Shown here piece after piece: positions 1 through 8,257 of a stretch of DNA of 64,000 nt. Source of the stretch: Streptomyces sp. B21-083 (GTDB lineage Bacteria > Actinomycetota > Actinomycetes > Streptomycetales > Streptomycetaceae); the NCBI RefSeq assembly GCF_036898825.1, contig NZ_JARUND010000001.1, positions 3,162,001 through 3,226,000 of the forward strand, written 5' to 3'. The position numbers and the translations under genes were made by a program. Each line of letters begins with the position of its first letter. Position 1 is the first letter of the stretch. The notes under the pieces were generated by a model. It made no database searches, was not told the DNA's origin, and worked only from the letters and a program-made list of their open reading frames with translations.

Positions 1-1
1 C

Positions 2-982
2 GCCGTGGCGCTCGACTACTCGCAGAGCGCCCGTACGATCGAGGGCCTCGACCGGGCCATCCTGTGGTCGTCGGGCCTCGCCATCGGCGCGACGCTGCTG
101 GTCGGCGCGTTCGCGGTGACCCGGGTGACCCGCCGGCTGCACGCGACCGCCCAGGTGGCCCGCCGGATCAGCGCCGGCGACCTGGACGCCCGCGTCGGCG
201 ACGCCCGTACGCAGGATCCGAGCCGTCCGCCGGACGAGGTCGCCGCCGTCGCCGCCGCGCTCGACACGATGGCCGCCTCGCTGCAGCGCAAACTGCTCAG
301 CGAGCAGCGCTTCACCGCCGACGTGGCCCATGAGCTGCGCACCCCGCTCACCGGGCTGCACGCGGCGGCCGAACTGCTGCCGCCCGGGCGGCCGACCGAG
401 CTGGTCAGGGACCGGGTCGCCGCCCTGCGTACGCTCACCGAGGACCTGCTCGAAATCTCCCGGCTGGACACGGGCAAGGAGCGGCTGGAGGTCGACACCG
501 AGGCGCTCGGCGCCCTCGCGGAACGGGTCGTACGGGTCCTGCGGGCCTCGGGAAACTCGGCGCAGCCGGGAAACTCCGGGAGTTCGGGGACGCCCGCGTC
601 CGACACGGAGATCGTCGTCGTCCGTGACGCCCGCGTCGACACCGACCGGCGTCGGCTCGAACGGGTGCTCGGCAATCTCGTCGCCAACGCCCACCGGCAC
701 GGCCGTACGCCCGTGACGCTGACCATCGACGGGCCGGTCGTGACCGTGCGGGACCACGGTGACGGTTACCCGGACTACGTGGTGGAGCACGGGCCGCAGC
801 GGTTCCGTACGGAGGGCGGGGCGACCGGGCACGGCCTTGGGCTGACGATCGCGTTGGGCCAGGCGGAGGTACTGGGCGCCCGGCTCACCTTCACCAACGT
901 GCCCCGGAGCGCGGGCGGGGGCGCTCTGGCGACGCTCACCCTGGCCGAATCGCAGGTATTCGCCACCAACGGCCCAGCGTGA
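2..982 (+). CDS. Two-component sensor histidine kinase (5' end missing)
   Basis: C-terminal part of a membrane sensor kinase; the reading frame is already open at the window edge, so the true start lies upstream. The visible part has a hydrophobic segment (about residues 15-40), a HAMP-like linker, a HisKA dimerisation box with the phospho-acceptor His in AHELRTP (about residue 109 of the visible part) and a HATPase domain with N box (NLVANAHRHG), DHGDGY and GHGLGL. A short Gly/Ser/Asn-rich insert lies between the kinase subdomains. It should autophosphorylate and pass the phosphate to a response regulator, presumably encoded upstream outside the window. The stimulus cannot be inferred. Confidence 0.9.
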   Translation, partial: AVALDYSQSARTIEGLDRAILWSSGLAIGATLLVGAFAVTRVTRRLHATAQVARRISAGDLDARVGDARTQDPSRPPDEVAAVAAALDTMAASLQRKLLSEQRFTADVAHELRTPLTGLHAAAELLPPGRPTELVRDRVAALRTLTEDLLEISRLDTGKERLEVDTEALGALAERVVRVLRASGNSAQPGNSGSSGTPASDTEIVVVRDARVDTDRRRLERVLGNLVANAHRHGRTPVTLTIDGPVVTVRDHGDGYPDYVVEHGPQRFRTEGGATGHGLGLTIALGQAEVLGARLTFTNVPRSAGGGALATLTLAESQVFATNGPA

Positions 983-1049
983 CGGGCGCCTTACACGACC
1001 GGCTCCTAGCGTGGCGGTTAGTCAGCTCTGTCCGGCCAAAGGAGCCCAC

Positions 1050-1583
1050 ATGTCACCGCGGACCACCCTGACCCTCCTCGGCATAACAGCCGCCGCCACC
1101 GCACTCTCCCTCGGCGCCGTCACCCCGGCACTCGCGAGCCCCGCCGACGACGACTGGGGCAGCAGCTGGAACCAGAACCAGCAGCAGCAGCCGCCGAACA
1201 ACCCGAATCAGAACCAGAACAACCCGAACAACAACGACGGCGGCGGGCAGCAACAGCCGAGCAACAGCGGCTGGAACCAGCAGAACAGCAACCAGCAGGG
1301 CGGCAACGGCGACTGGGACCAGCACAACAACACCAGCAGCAACGCCGTCCTCTACAAGGGGATCGTCACCGCCAACGGCGGGCTGCGGCTGCGCAGCGCG
1401 CCGAATCGCGGCAGCGCCATCATCCGGGTCGTCCCCAAGGGCGCGATCGTCACCATCTTCTGCAAGGTCGGCGGCGAGAACGTCGACGGCAACTCGCTCT
1501 GGTACCTCCTCACGGACGGCACCTGGGCCTGGGGCGCCGCCCGCTACATCGACAACATCGGCGCCGCGCCACGCTTCTGCTGA
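1050..1583 (+). CDS. Secreted Q/N-rich SH3-domain protein
   Basis: About 177 aa. The ATG at 1050 follows a GGAG motif and gives a typical Sec signal peptide ending near ALASPADDD (about residue 29). Mature residues about 30-105 are an unusually Gln/Asn/Gly/Trp-rich, low-complexity spacer. Residues about 110-177 look like a bacterial SH3 (SH3b) fold with two Cys, which often bind cell wall. An earlier in-frame GTG at 1011 would put residues before the signal peptide and is less likely. It precedes cell-wall genes on the same strand, so a wall-associated role is plausible but inferred. No catalytic domain is visible. Confidence 0.8.
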   Translation: MSPRTTLTLLGITAAATALSLGAVTPALASPADDDWGSSWNQNQQQQPPNNPNQNQNNPNNNDGGGQQQPSNSGWNQQNSNQQGGNGDWDQHNNTSSNAVLYKGIVTANGGLRLRSAPNRGSAIIRVVPKGAIVTIFCKVGGENVDGNSLWYLLTDGTWAWGAARYIDNIGAAPRFC

Positions 1584-1617
1584 CCAATAAGTAGTGAGCT
1601 TTGGGTAGATTCCGGAC

Positions 1618-3036
1618 ATGACGAAGCCCGGAACCACCGTGGCGGCGGAGTACGAGGAATCCCCGAAGCCCTGGCTCTCGGAGCCCGCCGATCCCTCCGA
1701 TCCCGCCCCGCGCGTCCCCCGGCGCCGTGGCATCGAGCTGGCCCTCATCGTCGTCGCCGTCCTCCTCTGCGTGTACGGCTACTGCGATGTGGGCCTCGCG
1801 AGGAACGGCACCGTCCCGCCCGGCGCCGCCGGCTACGGCGCCGGGCTCGGCGTGCTCGCGCTCCTCGCCCATGTCGCGGTGCGCCGACGCGCCCCCTGCG
1901 CCGACCCGCTCCTGCTGCCCATCGGCGTGCTGCTCAACGGCCTCGGCCTGGTCCTCATCCACCGGCTCGACCTGGAGACGCCGGGGCCCCGGGCCGCCCC
2001 CGCCCAACTCGTCTGGTCCACGGTCGGCGTGGCGCTGTTCATCGTGGTGGTCGTCCTGCTGCGCGACCACCGGGTCCTCCAGCGGTACGCGTACGTCTGT
2101 GTGGCCGCCGCCCTCGTCCTGCTGACCCTCCCGATCTTCTTCCCGTCGGTGAACGGGGCCCGCATCTGGATCCGGATCGCCGGATTCTCCATCCAGCCGG
2201 GCGAGTTCGCGAAGGTGCTGCTGGCGGTCTTCTTCGCCGCGTATCTCGCCGCCAACCGGAACGCGCTGGCGTACACCGGCCGCCAGATCTGGCGGCTGCG
2301 CCGTCTCCAGCTTCCCACCGGGCGGGTCCTCGGCCCGATCGTGTCGATCTGGCTGATCAGCGTCGGCGTACTGGTGCTGGAGCGCGATCTCGGCACCTCG
2401 CTCCTCTTCTTCGGCCTCTTCGTGGTCCTCCTGTACGTCGCCACCGGCCGCACCGGCTGGATCGCGGTCGGTCTGCTGCTGGCCGCGCTGGGCGCCTTCG
2501 CCGTCGGCACCCTCGAACCGCACGTCCACAGCCGGGTCGAGGACTGGCTGCACCCGTTCGCGACGATCGAGGCGGGGCAGGGGCCCAACCAGCTCTCCCA
2601 GTCGTTGTTCGCGTTCGCGGCGGGCGGCATGCTCGGCACCGGACTGGGTCTCGGCCACTCGGTCCTGATCGGCTTCGCGGCCAAGTCGGACTTCATCCTG
2701 GCGACGGCTGGCGAGGAACTCGGGCTGGCCGGCCTCGGCGCGATCGTCATCCTGTACGCCCTGCTGGTGGAGCGCGGCTACCGGGCCGGCCTCTCGCTGC
2801 GCGACCCCTTCGGCCGGCTGCTCGCGGTCGGGCTCGCCTCGATCGTGGCGCTCCAGGTGTTCGTGATCGCGGGCGGGGTGTCGGGCCTCATCCCGCTCAC
2901 CGGTATGGCGATGCCGTTCCTGGCGCAGGGAGGTTCGTCCGTCGTCACCAACTGGATCATCGTGGCGCTGCTGATCCGGATCAGCGACTCCGCCCGCCGC
3001 CGGCACAAAGACGACGACGGGCGGCCCACACCATGA
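1618..3036 (+). CDS. FtsW/RodA/SpoVE-family peptidoglycan glycosyltransferase
   Basis: 472 aa with an N-terminal cytosolic tail (about 40 aa) and roughly ten to twelve hydrophobic segments. The signature near the C-terminus (PLTGMAMPFLAQGGSS) matches the SEDS family, as does the region around GPNQLSQSLFAF. SEDS proteins polymerise lipid II glycan strands in the membrane together with a class B PBP. Its stop overlaps the start of the downstream PBP gene (ATGA at 3033-3036), so the two are translationally coupled and probably work as one synthase. It is unlikely to be the division ftsW itself, because no dcw cluster genes are nearby; a paralogue for aerial or spore wall growth is possible. Confidence 0.92.
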   Translation: MTKPGTTVAAEYEESPKPWLSEPADPSDPAPRVPRRRGIELALIVVAVLLCVYGYCDVGLARNGTVPPGAAGYGAGLGVLALLAHVAVRRRAPCADPLLLPIGVLLNGLGLVLIHRLDLETPGPRAAPAQLVWSTVGVALFIVVVVLLRDHRVLQRYAYVCVAAALVLLTLPIFFPSVNGARIWIRIAGFSIQPGEFAKVLLAVFFAAYLAANRNALAYTGRQIWRLRRLQLPTGRVLGPIVSIWLISVGVLVLERDLGTSLLFFGLFVVLLYVATGRTGWIAVGLLLAALGAFAVGTLEPHVHSRVEDWLHPFATIEAGQGPNQLSQSLFAFAAGGMLGTGLGLGHSVLIGFAAKSDFILATAGEELGLAGLGAIVILYALLVERGYRAGLSLRDPFGRLLAVGLASIVALQVFVIAGGVSGLIPLTGMAMPFLAQGGSSVVTNWIIVALLIRISDSARRRHKDDDGRPTP

Positions 3037-4529
3037 CGAGGCAGCCCGAACTGGCGAGAAAACCACGGCAGATGACTCGCTGCATCAAACACGCCGCCCT
3101 CTTCTGCGCCCTGCTGCTCCTGGCCCTTCTCGTCAACGTCACCCGCGTGCAGGTCGTCCAGGCCCAGCGCTACGACGACAACCCGGCCAACCGCCGCCAG
3201 GTGATCGCCCGTTACGGCCAGCCGCGCGGGACCATCCTGGTCGGCGGCCGGCCGGTCACCGGGTCCATCGACACCGGGGAGCAGCTCCGCTACGAACGGA
3301 CGTACAAGAACGGCCCGTTGTACGCGCCGGTCACCGGCTTCGCCTCCCAGGTGTACGGCACGACGTTCCTGGAGCACGCGGAGGACGGCGTCCTGGCGGG
3401 CACCGATCCGCTGCTCTCCCCGTTCCCGCTGTGGAACGACGTGACGCGGGCGCGGAATCCCGGCGGCAAGGTGGTGACGACCATCGACCCGGCAGCCCAG
3501 CAGGCCGCCTTCCAGGGTCTCGCCGGGCACAAGGGTGCGGTGGCGGCCGTGGAGCCGTCGACCGGGCGCATCCTCGCTCTGGTCTCCGCGCCGTCGTACG
3601 ACCCCGCGGTACTGTCCGGCAACAGACGTTCCGTGGAACGGAGTTGGCGGCGGCTGAACGGTGATCCCGACAAGCCGATGCTCAACCGGGCGGCACGGCA
3701 GACGTATCCGCCGGGTTCGACGTTCAAGGTGGTCACGGCGGCGGCGGCGCTCGACACCGGGGTGGTCACCGATCTGGACGAGCCGACCCGCTCCCCCGAC
3801 CCGTACCGCCTCCCCGGTACGTCCACGGTGTTGACGAACGAGGGCGACGGCTGTGCGGACGCCTCGCTGCGGGACGCGTTCACCTGGTCCTGCAACACGG
3901 TCTTCGCCAAGCTGGGCGTGGACGTGGGTGCCGCCGATCTGGCGGCCACGGCGGACGGCTTCGGCTTCAACGACGCGGGGCTGCGCATCCCCTTCTCGGT
4001 CGCGCGGAGCACCCTGGACCGGCACGTCGACAGGGCGCAGTTGGCGCTGTCCGCGATCGGCCAGTACAACACGCGGGCCACGCCGTTGCAGATGGCGCTG
4101 GTCGCGGCGGCGGTCGCCAACGGCGGTCAGGTGCCCACTCCTTACCTGGTGGAGCGGACAACCACCGCACATGGGACGACAGTTGCCACCGCGGGTGTAC
4201 GGAGTCGGCTCCGGGCGATGAGTCCGTCGACGGCCGTACGGATGCGGGAGCTGATGCGGGACGTCGTGGAGCGGGGTACCGGCACGAACGCGGCGATCCC
4301 CGGGGCCGTGGTCGGCGGCAAGACCGGCACCGCCCAGCACGGCATCGGCAACTCCGGTACGCCGTACGCCTGGTTCGTGTCCTGGGCGCAGGGCGGAGGG
4401 GACGCCGAGCCGACGGTGGCCGTCGCGGTGGTGGTCGAGGACGCCTCCGCCGACCGTACGGACATCAGCGGGGGCGGGACGGCGGCGCCGATCGCCCGGG
4501 CGGTGATGGAGGCGGTGCTCGGTGGGTGA
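3033..4529 (+). CDS. Class B penicillin-binding protein (PBP2/PbpA type)
   Basis: 498 aa D,D-transpeptidase that cross-links peptidoglycan outside the membrane. One N-terminal transmembrane anchor (about residues 20-40), a short non-catalytic domain, then the transpeptidase domain with all three motifs: SxxK at Ser229-Lys232 (GSTFK), SxN at Ser286-Asn288 (SCN) and KTG at 430-432. The ATG used overlaps the upstream SEDS stop; a second ATG at 3072 (MTRCIKH) is an alternative start. In S. coelicolor a similar SEDS/PBP pair lies in this chromosomal region (recollection). Expected to be essential for the activity of its SEDS partner, not necessarily for viability. Confidence 0.93.
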   Translation: MTRQPELARKPRQMTRCIKHAALFCALLLLALLVNVTRVQVVQAQRYDDNPANRRQVIARYGQPRGTILVGGRPVTGSIDTGEQLRYERTYKNGPLYAPVTGFASQVYGTTFLEHAEDGVLAGTDPLLSPFPLWNDVTRARNPGGKVVTTIDPAAQQAAFQGLAGHKGAVAAVEPSTGRILALVSAPSYDPAVLSGNRRSVERSWRRLNGDPDKPMLNRAARQTYPPGSTFKVVTAAAALDTGVVTDLDEPTRSPDPYRLPGTSTVLTNEGDGCADASLRDAFTWSCNTVFAKLGVDVGAADLAATADGFGFNDAGLRIPFSVARSTLDRHVDRAQLALSAIGQYNTRATPLQMALVAAAVANGGQVPTPYLVERTTTAHGTTVATAGVRSRLRAMSPSTAVRMRELMRDVVERGTGTNAAIPGAVVGGKTGTAQHGIGNSGTPYAWFVSWAQGGGDAEPTVAVAVVVEDASADRTDISGGGTAAPIARAVMEAVLGG

Positions 4530-4542
4530 GTAAAAGGGGATG

Positions 4543-4559
4543 CGGGGGCCGTGCCCCCG
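4543..4559 (+). terminator. GC hairpin after the SEDS/PBP pair
   Basis: Perfect 7-bp arms (CGGGGGC / GCCCCCG) around a CGT loop directly downstream of the PBP stop. There is no T-tract, as is common for Streptomyces terminators. It ends 15 nt before the next start codon, so partial read-through into that gene is possible. Confidence 0.45.
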
Positions 4560-4574
4560 ACCTACCGTGCGGCC

Positions 4575-5081
4575 ATGACGCCATCTCCCGAAGCCGCGTA
4601 CGAACTCGCCCAGGTCAACATCGGCCGCCTCAAAGCCCCGCTGGATTCGGCCCAGTTGAAGCCGTTCGCCGACGGCCTCGCGCCGGTGAACGCCGCCGCC
4701 GACGCCTCGGACGGATTCGTCTGGAGGCTGCAGGACGAGACGGGCGACGCGACCGACATGCGCGTGTTCGACGAATGGACCCTCGTCAACATGTCGGTGT
4801 GGCGGGACACGGACGCCCTCACGGCGTTCATGTACCAGGGCCGGCACCGGGAGTTGCTGGCGCGCCGCCGGGAGTTCTTCGAACGGCTGGAGGAGGCGGT
4901 CACGACGCTGTGGTGGGTGCCGGCGGGACACCGTCCGACGGTGGAGGAGGCGGAGACCCGCCTCCTCCATCTGCGTGCGCACGGCCCGACGGAGTACGCG
5001 TTCACGTTGCGCACGTCGTTCCCGCCGGGCCCCGCGGACCCGCTACCGCTGCCGGCACCGCTCAGCCGATCGGCTTCCTGA
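4575..5081 (+). CDS. DUF3291 domain-containing protein
   Basis: About 168 aa, soluble. The ATG at 4575 (MTPSPEAAYELAQVNIG) is the usual start of the family; upstream in-frame codons belong to the hairpin region. The opening YELAQVNIGRLKAPLDS and the WTLVNMSVW...F..RHRE pattern match DUF3291, which is related to dimeric alpha-beta barrel monooxygenase-like folds. No biochemical function is known to me. No good Shine-Dalgarno precedes it, and it starts close to the PBP gene, so it may be leaderless or read through. Its 3' end overlaps the convergent gene by 20 nt. Confidence 0.82.
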   Translation: MTPSPEAAYELAQVNIGRLKAPLDSAQLKPFADGLAPVNAAADASDGFVWRLQDETGDATDMRVFDEWTLVNMSVWRDTDALTAFMYQGRHRELLARRREFFERLEEAVTTLWWVPAGHRPTVEEAETRLLHLRAHGPTEYAFTLRTSFPPGPADPLPLPAPLSRSAS

Positions 5082-5916
5082 TCTCCTCGCGGATCTTGAC
5101 GGCGGTCTCGGCCGCGGCCGCGAGGTCCACCTGAGCGGGCTTCTTCGTGACCGTGTCGGCGGTGATCTCGGCGATGGAGGCACCGGTGTTGCCGTCCACC
5201 CAGCCGCAGACGGGGATCGTGATCTCCGTACCGAGCTGGGTCTGGACGAGCACCTCGCAGGTCACGGTCACGTCGGAGCCGGCCGGCTTGAAGTCCTTGG
5301 GCTTGACGGCGACCTTGGCACCCTTGCCGCCGGCCGCGCCGTCCATCATGTTGTCGCGGGCCAGGCCGGTGTTCTTGAACCGTCCGTACATGCCGGAGAT
5401 CACCAGCGTGCCCTGCGCCTGGTCGCCGCCGAGGCTGTACTGACCGACCACCGCCTTGGTGTCCCGGGCGTCCCAGGCACCGTCGGCCTCGTCCTCGATG
5501 GTCTTGCCCTCGGCGCCGGAGAGGTCGCTCGCGAGTTCGTACTTCTCGTCGAGGACCTTCTGGGGCAGCGTCAGCTTGTACTGGGCGTCGGGAAACCCGG
5601 TGTCGGACTTCGCGCCGATCCAGTAGAGGCCGGCCACGCCCGCCACGGCCAGCACGACGACACCGCCGATGATGCCGAGGATCAGACCGAGCCGGCTCTT
5701 CTTGGGCGGCAGCACCGGCGCACCCCAGGCAGCGGGGGCGGGCGCGCCGTAGGGCTGCTGCCCGTAGGGGGACGGGGGCGGAGGCTGCTGTTGGCCGTAC
5801 GGACCCGGCTGCGGGGCCTGATACGGCGGCGGAGGCGGCTGCTGGCCGTAGGGGCCCGACGTCGGGGGCGGGCCGTAGGGGTTCTCGGGCGGCTGGGGCG
5901 GCGGAGTCGTGGACAC
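5062..5916 (-). CDS. Proline-rich N-terminus, single-span membrane protein
   Basis: 284 aa. Residues about 1-70 are a Pro/Tyr/Gly/Gln-rich cytosolic stretch with repeated PYGQQ/PPP units. A transmembrane segment follows (about residues 78-98, LGLILGIIGGVVVLAVAG), and then an extracytoplasmic domain of about 180 aa with two Cys (TCEV and PVCGW) that could pair. This architecture is common in Streptomyces membrane proteins of unknown role. Its start faces the di-iron protein gene, with 106 nt between them that must hold both promoters. Confidence 0.85.
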   Translation of the reverse strand: MSTTPPPQPPENPYGPPPTSGPYGQQPPPPPYQAPQPGPYGQQQPPPPSPYGQQPYGAPAPAAWGAPVLPPKKSRLGLILGIIGGVVVLAVAGVAGLYWIGAKSDTGFPDAQYKLTLPQKVLDEKYELASDLSGAEGKTIEDEADGAWDARDTKAVVGQYSLGGDQAQGTLVISGMYGRFKNTGLARDNMMDGAAGGKGAKVAVKPKDFKPAGSDVTVTCEVLVQTQLGTEITIPVCGWVDGNTGASIAEITADTVTKKPAQVDLAAAAETAVKIREEIRKPIG

Positions 5917-6022
5917 GCCAGAACGCTACTGCACTCGGGTGACCGCGTAAGCCTCGCACAAGGCTACGCGCGAGTACGTCCAGGGGATTGACCGACTTGC
6001 TGACAAGCGGTCTCATAAGAAT

Positions 6023-6952
6023 GTGACGACAGTGACGGAAGCCGAGATACTCCGCGACGCCCTCGGTGTGCTCAAGGACCGCGAGCAGGTGGCCGAACGG
6101 CTCCTCGACGCGTCCGCGAAGCACTCCTTCGACCCCGACAAGGAACTGGACTGGGACGCCCCCTTCGAGGACGGCAAGTGGTTCTGGCCGCCCGAGCTGG
6201 TCTCCCTGTACGGCACTCCGCTGTGGAAACGGATGAGCGAGGAGCAGCGCATCCTGCTCTCCCAGCACGAGGCGGCGGCGCTCGCCTCGCTCGGCATCTG
6301 GTTCGAGATCATCCTGATGCAGCTTCTCGTACGGCACATCTACGACAAGGCGGCGACGAGCGCGCACGTCCGTTACGCCCTGACGGAGATCGAGGACGAG
6401 TGCCGTCACTCGAAGATGTTCGCCCGTCTGATCAGCCGCGGCGGCACCCCGTACTACCAGGTCAGCCGGGCGCACCAGAACCTCGGCCGCTTCTTCAAGA
6501 CGGTGTCCACCACCCCCGGTTCCTTCACGGCGACCCTGCTCGGCGAGGAGGTCCTCGACTGGATGCAGCGCCTGACGTTCCCGGACGAGCGCGTCCAGCC
6601 GCTGATCAGGGGCGTGACGAGAATCCATGTGGTGGAGGAGGCCCGCCACGTCCGCTACGCCCGCGAAGAACTCCGCCGCCAGATGGTGACGGCCCCGAGA
6701 TGGTCCCAGGAGTACACCCGCGTCACATCCGGCGAGTTCGCCCGCGTGTTCTCGGTCGCCTTCGTCAACCCGGACGTCTACACGAACGTCGGCCTGGACA
6801 GGGCGCAGGCGGTGGCCCAGGTACGGGCCAGCGGCCACCGCCGGGAGGTCATGCAGACCGGCGCGAAGAAGCTCACGGACTTCCTGGACGACATCGGGGT
6901 GTTGCGGGGTGTCGGCCGACGGCTGTGGAGGTCTTCGGGGCTGCTGGCGTGA
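6023..6952 (+). CDS. AurF-like di-iron oxygenase family protein
   Basis: 309 aa, soluble, mostly helical. Two E-x2-H iron-ligand motifs are visible (DECRHS around residue 132 and EEARHV around residue 211), together with helical Glu residues (QHEAAAL, GEEVLDW). This matches the AurF / p-aminobenzoate N-oxygenase-like ferritin superfamily (PF11583 type). AurF itself oxidises arylamines, but the substrate here cannot be deduced because no biosynthetic cluster surrounds it. The GTG at 6023 gives the natural N-terminus. A TetR regulator follows, separated by a dispersed palindrome, and may control it. Confidence 0.85.
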   Translation: MTTVTEAEILRDALGVLKDREQVAERLLDASAKHSFDPDKELDWDAPFEDGKWFWPPELVSLYGTPLWKRMSEEQRILLSQHEAAALASLGIWFEIILMQLLVRHIYDKAATSAHVRYALTEIEDECRHSKMFARLISRGGTPYYQVSRAHQNLGRFFKTVSTTPGSFTATLLGEEVLDWMQRLTFPDERVQPLIRGVTRIHVVEEARHVRYAREELRRQMVTAPRWSQEYTRVTSGEFARVFSVAFVNPDVYTNVGLDRAQAVAQVRASGHRREVMQTGAKKLTDFLDDIGVLRGVGRRLWRSSGLLA

Positions 6953-6975
6953 TTGCGGAGTGCGGCCCGGTGGGG

Positions 6976-7063
6976 GGCTGGTCGCGCAGTCCCCGGCGCC
7001 TCTCAAGGAGGCACGGGGCGCAGCCCCTGCCTGTCAGGGGCGCGGGGAACTGCGCGACCAGCC
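6976..7063. repeat. Dispersed Streptomyces palindrome (GCGCGACCAGCC type)
   Basis: Perfect 15-bp inverted arms (GGCTGGTCGCGCAGT at 6976-6990 and its complement at 7049-7063), extended imperfectly inwards by CCCCGGCGCC / GGCGCGGGG. It has the form of the short intergenic palindromes scattered through Streptomyces genomes and could fold as a terminator for the upstream di-iron gene. No coding capacity. Confidence 0.8.
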
Positions 7064-7131
7064 ACGACGCACCCGCACCCGTACGCGCGGCCGCACCCGC
7101 ACCCACCCACCCGCCCGACTACCCTGCACAC

Positions 7132-7785
7132 ATGCCCCCCGCCGCCCCCGCATACCGACGACTCGGCGTCGAGGAACGGAGACACCAGCTCCTGGAAGCC
7201 GCCCTCTCCCTCTTCGCCCACCGGACCCCGGAAGACGTCTCGCTCGACGACGTCGCCGAGGCCGCCGGAGTCTCCCGCCCCCTCGTGTACCGCTACTTCC
7301 CCGGTGGCAAGCAGCAGCTGTACGAGGCCGCGCTCCGCTCCGCCGCCGAGGAACTCGAACTCTGCTTCGACGAACCCCCGGAGGGCCCGCTCCCCCAGCG
7401 CCTCGCCCGCGCCCTCGACCGCTATCTCACCTTCGTCGACGGGCACGACGCCGGTTTCAGCGCCCTCCTCCAGGGCGGCAGCGTCGTCGAGACGTCCCGT
7501 ACGACGGCCATAGTGGACCGGGTACGCCGTACCGCCGCCGAGCACATCCTCAGCCATCTGGAGGTCGCGGAACCGGGCCCCCGGCTGCGGATGACCGTAC
7601 GGATGTGGATCACCGCGGTCGAGGCGGCCTCGCTGATCTGGCTGGACGAGGGCAAGGAGCCGCCGGTCGACGAGCTGCGGGACTGGCTGGTGGAACAGTT
7701 CATGGCGGTGCTCACGGTGACCGCCGGCCGCGACCCGCAGACCGCGGCCGTCGTACGCGACGCACTCGGCTCGACCACGACCTGA
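7132..7785 (+). CDS. TetR/AcrR-family transcriptional regulator
   Basis: 217 aa from the ATG at 7132. The N-terminal helix-turn-helix spans about residues 15-60 (LLEAALSLFA ... SLDDVAEAAGVSRPLVYRYF), followed by an all-helical ligand domain typical of TetR repressors. It lies downstream of the di-iron gene on the same strand and just upstream of a small conserved gene (37 nt gap). The ligand is unknown. No operator palindrome was identified with confidence. Confidence 0.92.
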   Translation: MPPAAPAYRRLGVEERRHQLLEAALSLFAHRTPEDVSLDDVAEAAGVSRPLVYRYFPGGKQQLYEAALRSAAEELELCFDEPPEGPLPQRLARALDRYLTFVDGHDAGFSALLQGGSVVETSRTTAIVDRVRRTAAEHILSHLEVAEPGPRLRMTVRMWITAVEAASLIWLDEGKEPPVDELRDWLVEQFMAVLTVTAGRDPQTAAVVRDALGSTTT

Positions 7786-7822
7786 CGCCGCCCCCGGCTG
7801 CCCCGTACCGGAAACTGATCCC

Positions 7823-8155
7823 GTGAAGAGCCAAGACACCGCCTTCGAGGGCGGCCCCCTGGACGGCCGTGTGCTGCCCATCCTGCTCGGCCCGACCGGG
7901 CACCCCCCGAAGACGTACAAGGTGCCGGTACCGGACGCGGCCGGCGGCCTGCCGACCGTCCTGGTCTACCGCCGCGTCCCCAAGGGCCCGCCGGGAAAGC
8001 TGGGCCTGCACCCGGGCTGGAAGTACGCCTACGACCCGGACGGCGACCAGGGCGGCGACCAGGGCGGCGACGGCAGGCTGCGCTGGCCGTGGTCGAAACC
8101 GGCCACCGGACCAGGCGCCACGCCGCAGGGCAAGCCGGACGACACCGACGGGTGA
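7823..8155 (+). CDS. Small conserved hypothetical protein
   Basis: 110 aa starting at GTG 7823. The sequence opens with EGGPLDGRVLPILLGPTGHPP and contains VLVYRRVPKG and GWKYAYDPDG, a pattern I associate with uncharacterised small Streptomyces proteins. The C-terminus is acidic and Gly-rich, with a short GDQGGDQGGD repeat. No signal peptide or membrane segment. It lies between the TetR regulator and an NlpC/P60 gene. Confidence 0.72.
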   Translation: MKSQDTAFEGGPLDGRVLPILLGPTGHPPKTYKVPVPDAAGGLPTVLVYRRVPKGPPGKLGLHPGWKYAYDPDGDQGGDQGGDGRLRWPWSKPATGPGATPQGKPDDTDG

Positions 8156-8257
8156 CGAGGTTGGGCCGAACCGCGCACGCTCGGCGCGCGGACCTCGCGC
8201 CCGCGTCACAAGCTCGCGGTGCGGGCGGAAGGGCTGCCCCGCACCGGAGGTGATGAC

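Noticed and set aside
1510..4982. Long minus-strand open frames opposite the SEDS/PBP genes
   Set aside because: Mirror frames of well-supported genes; no domains, and no ribosome sites.
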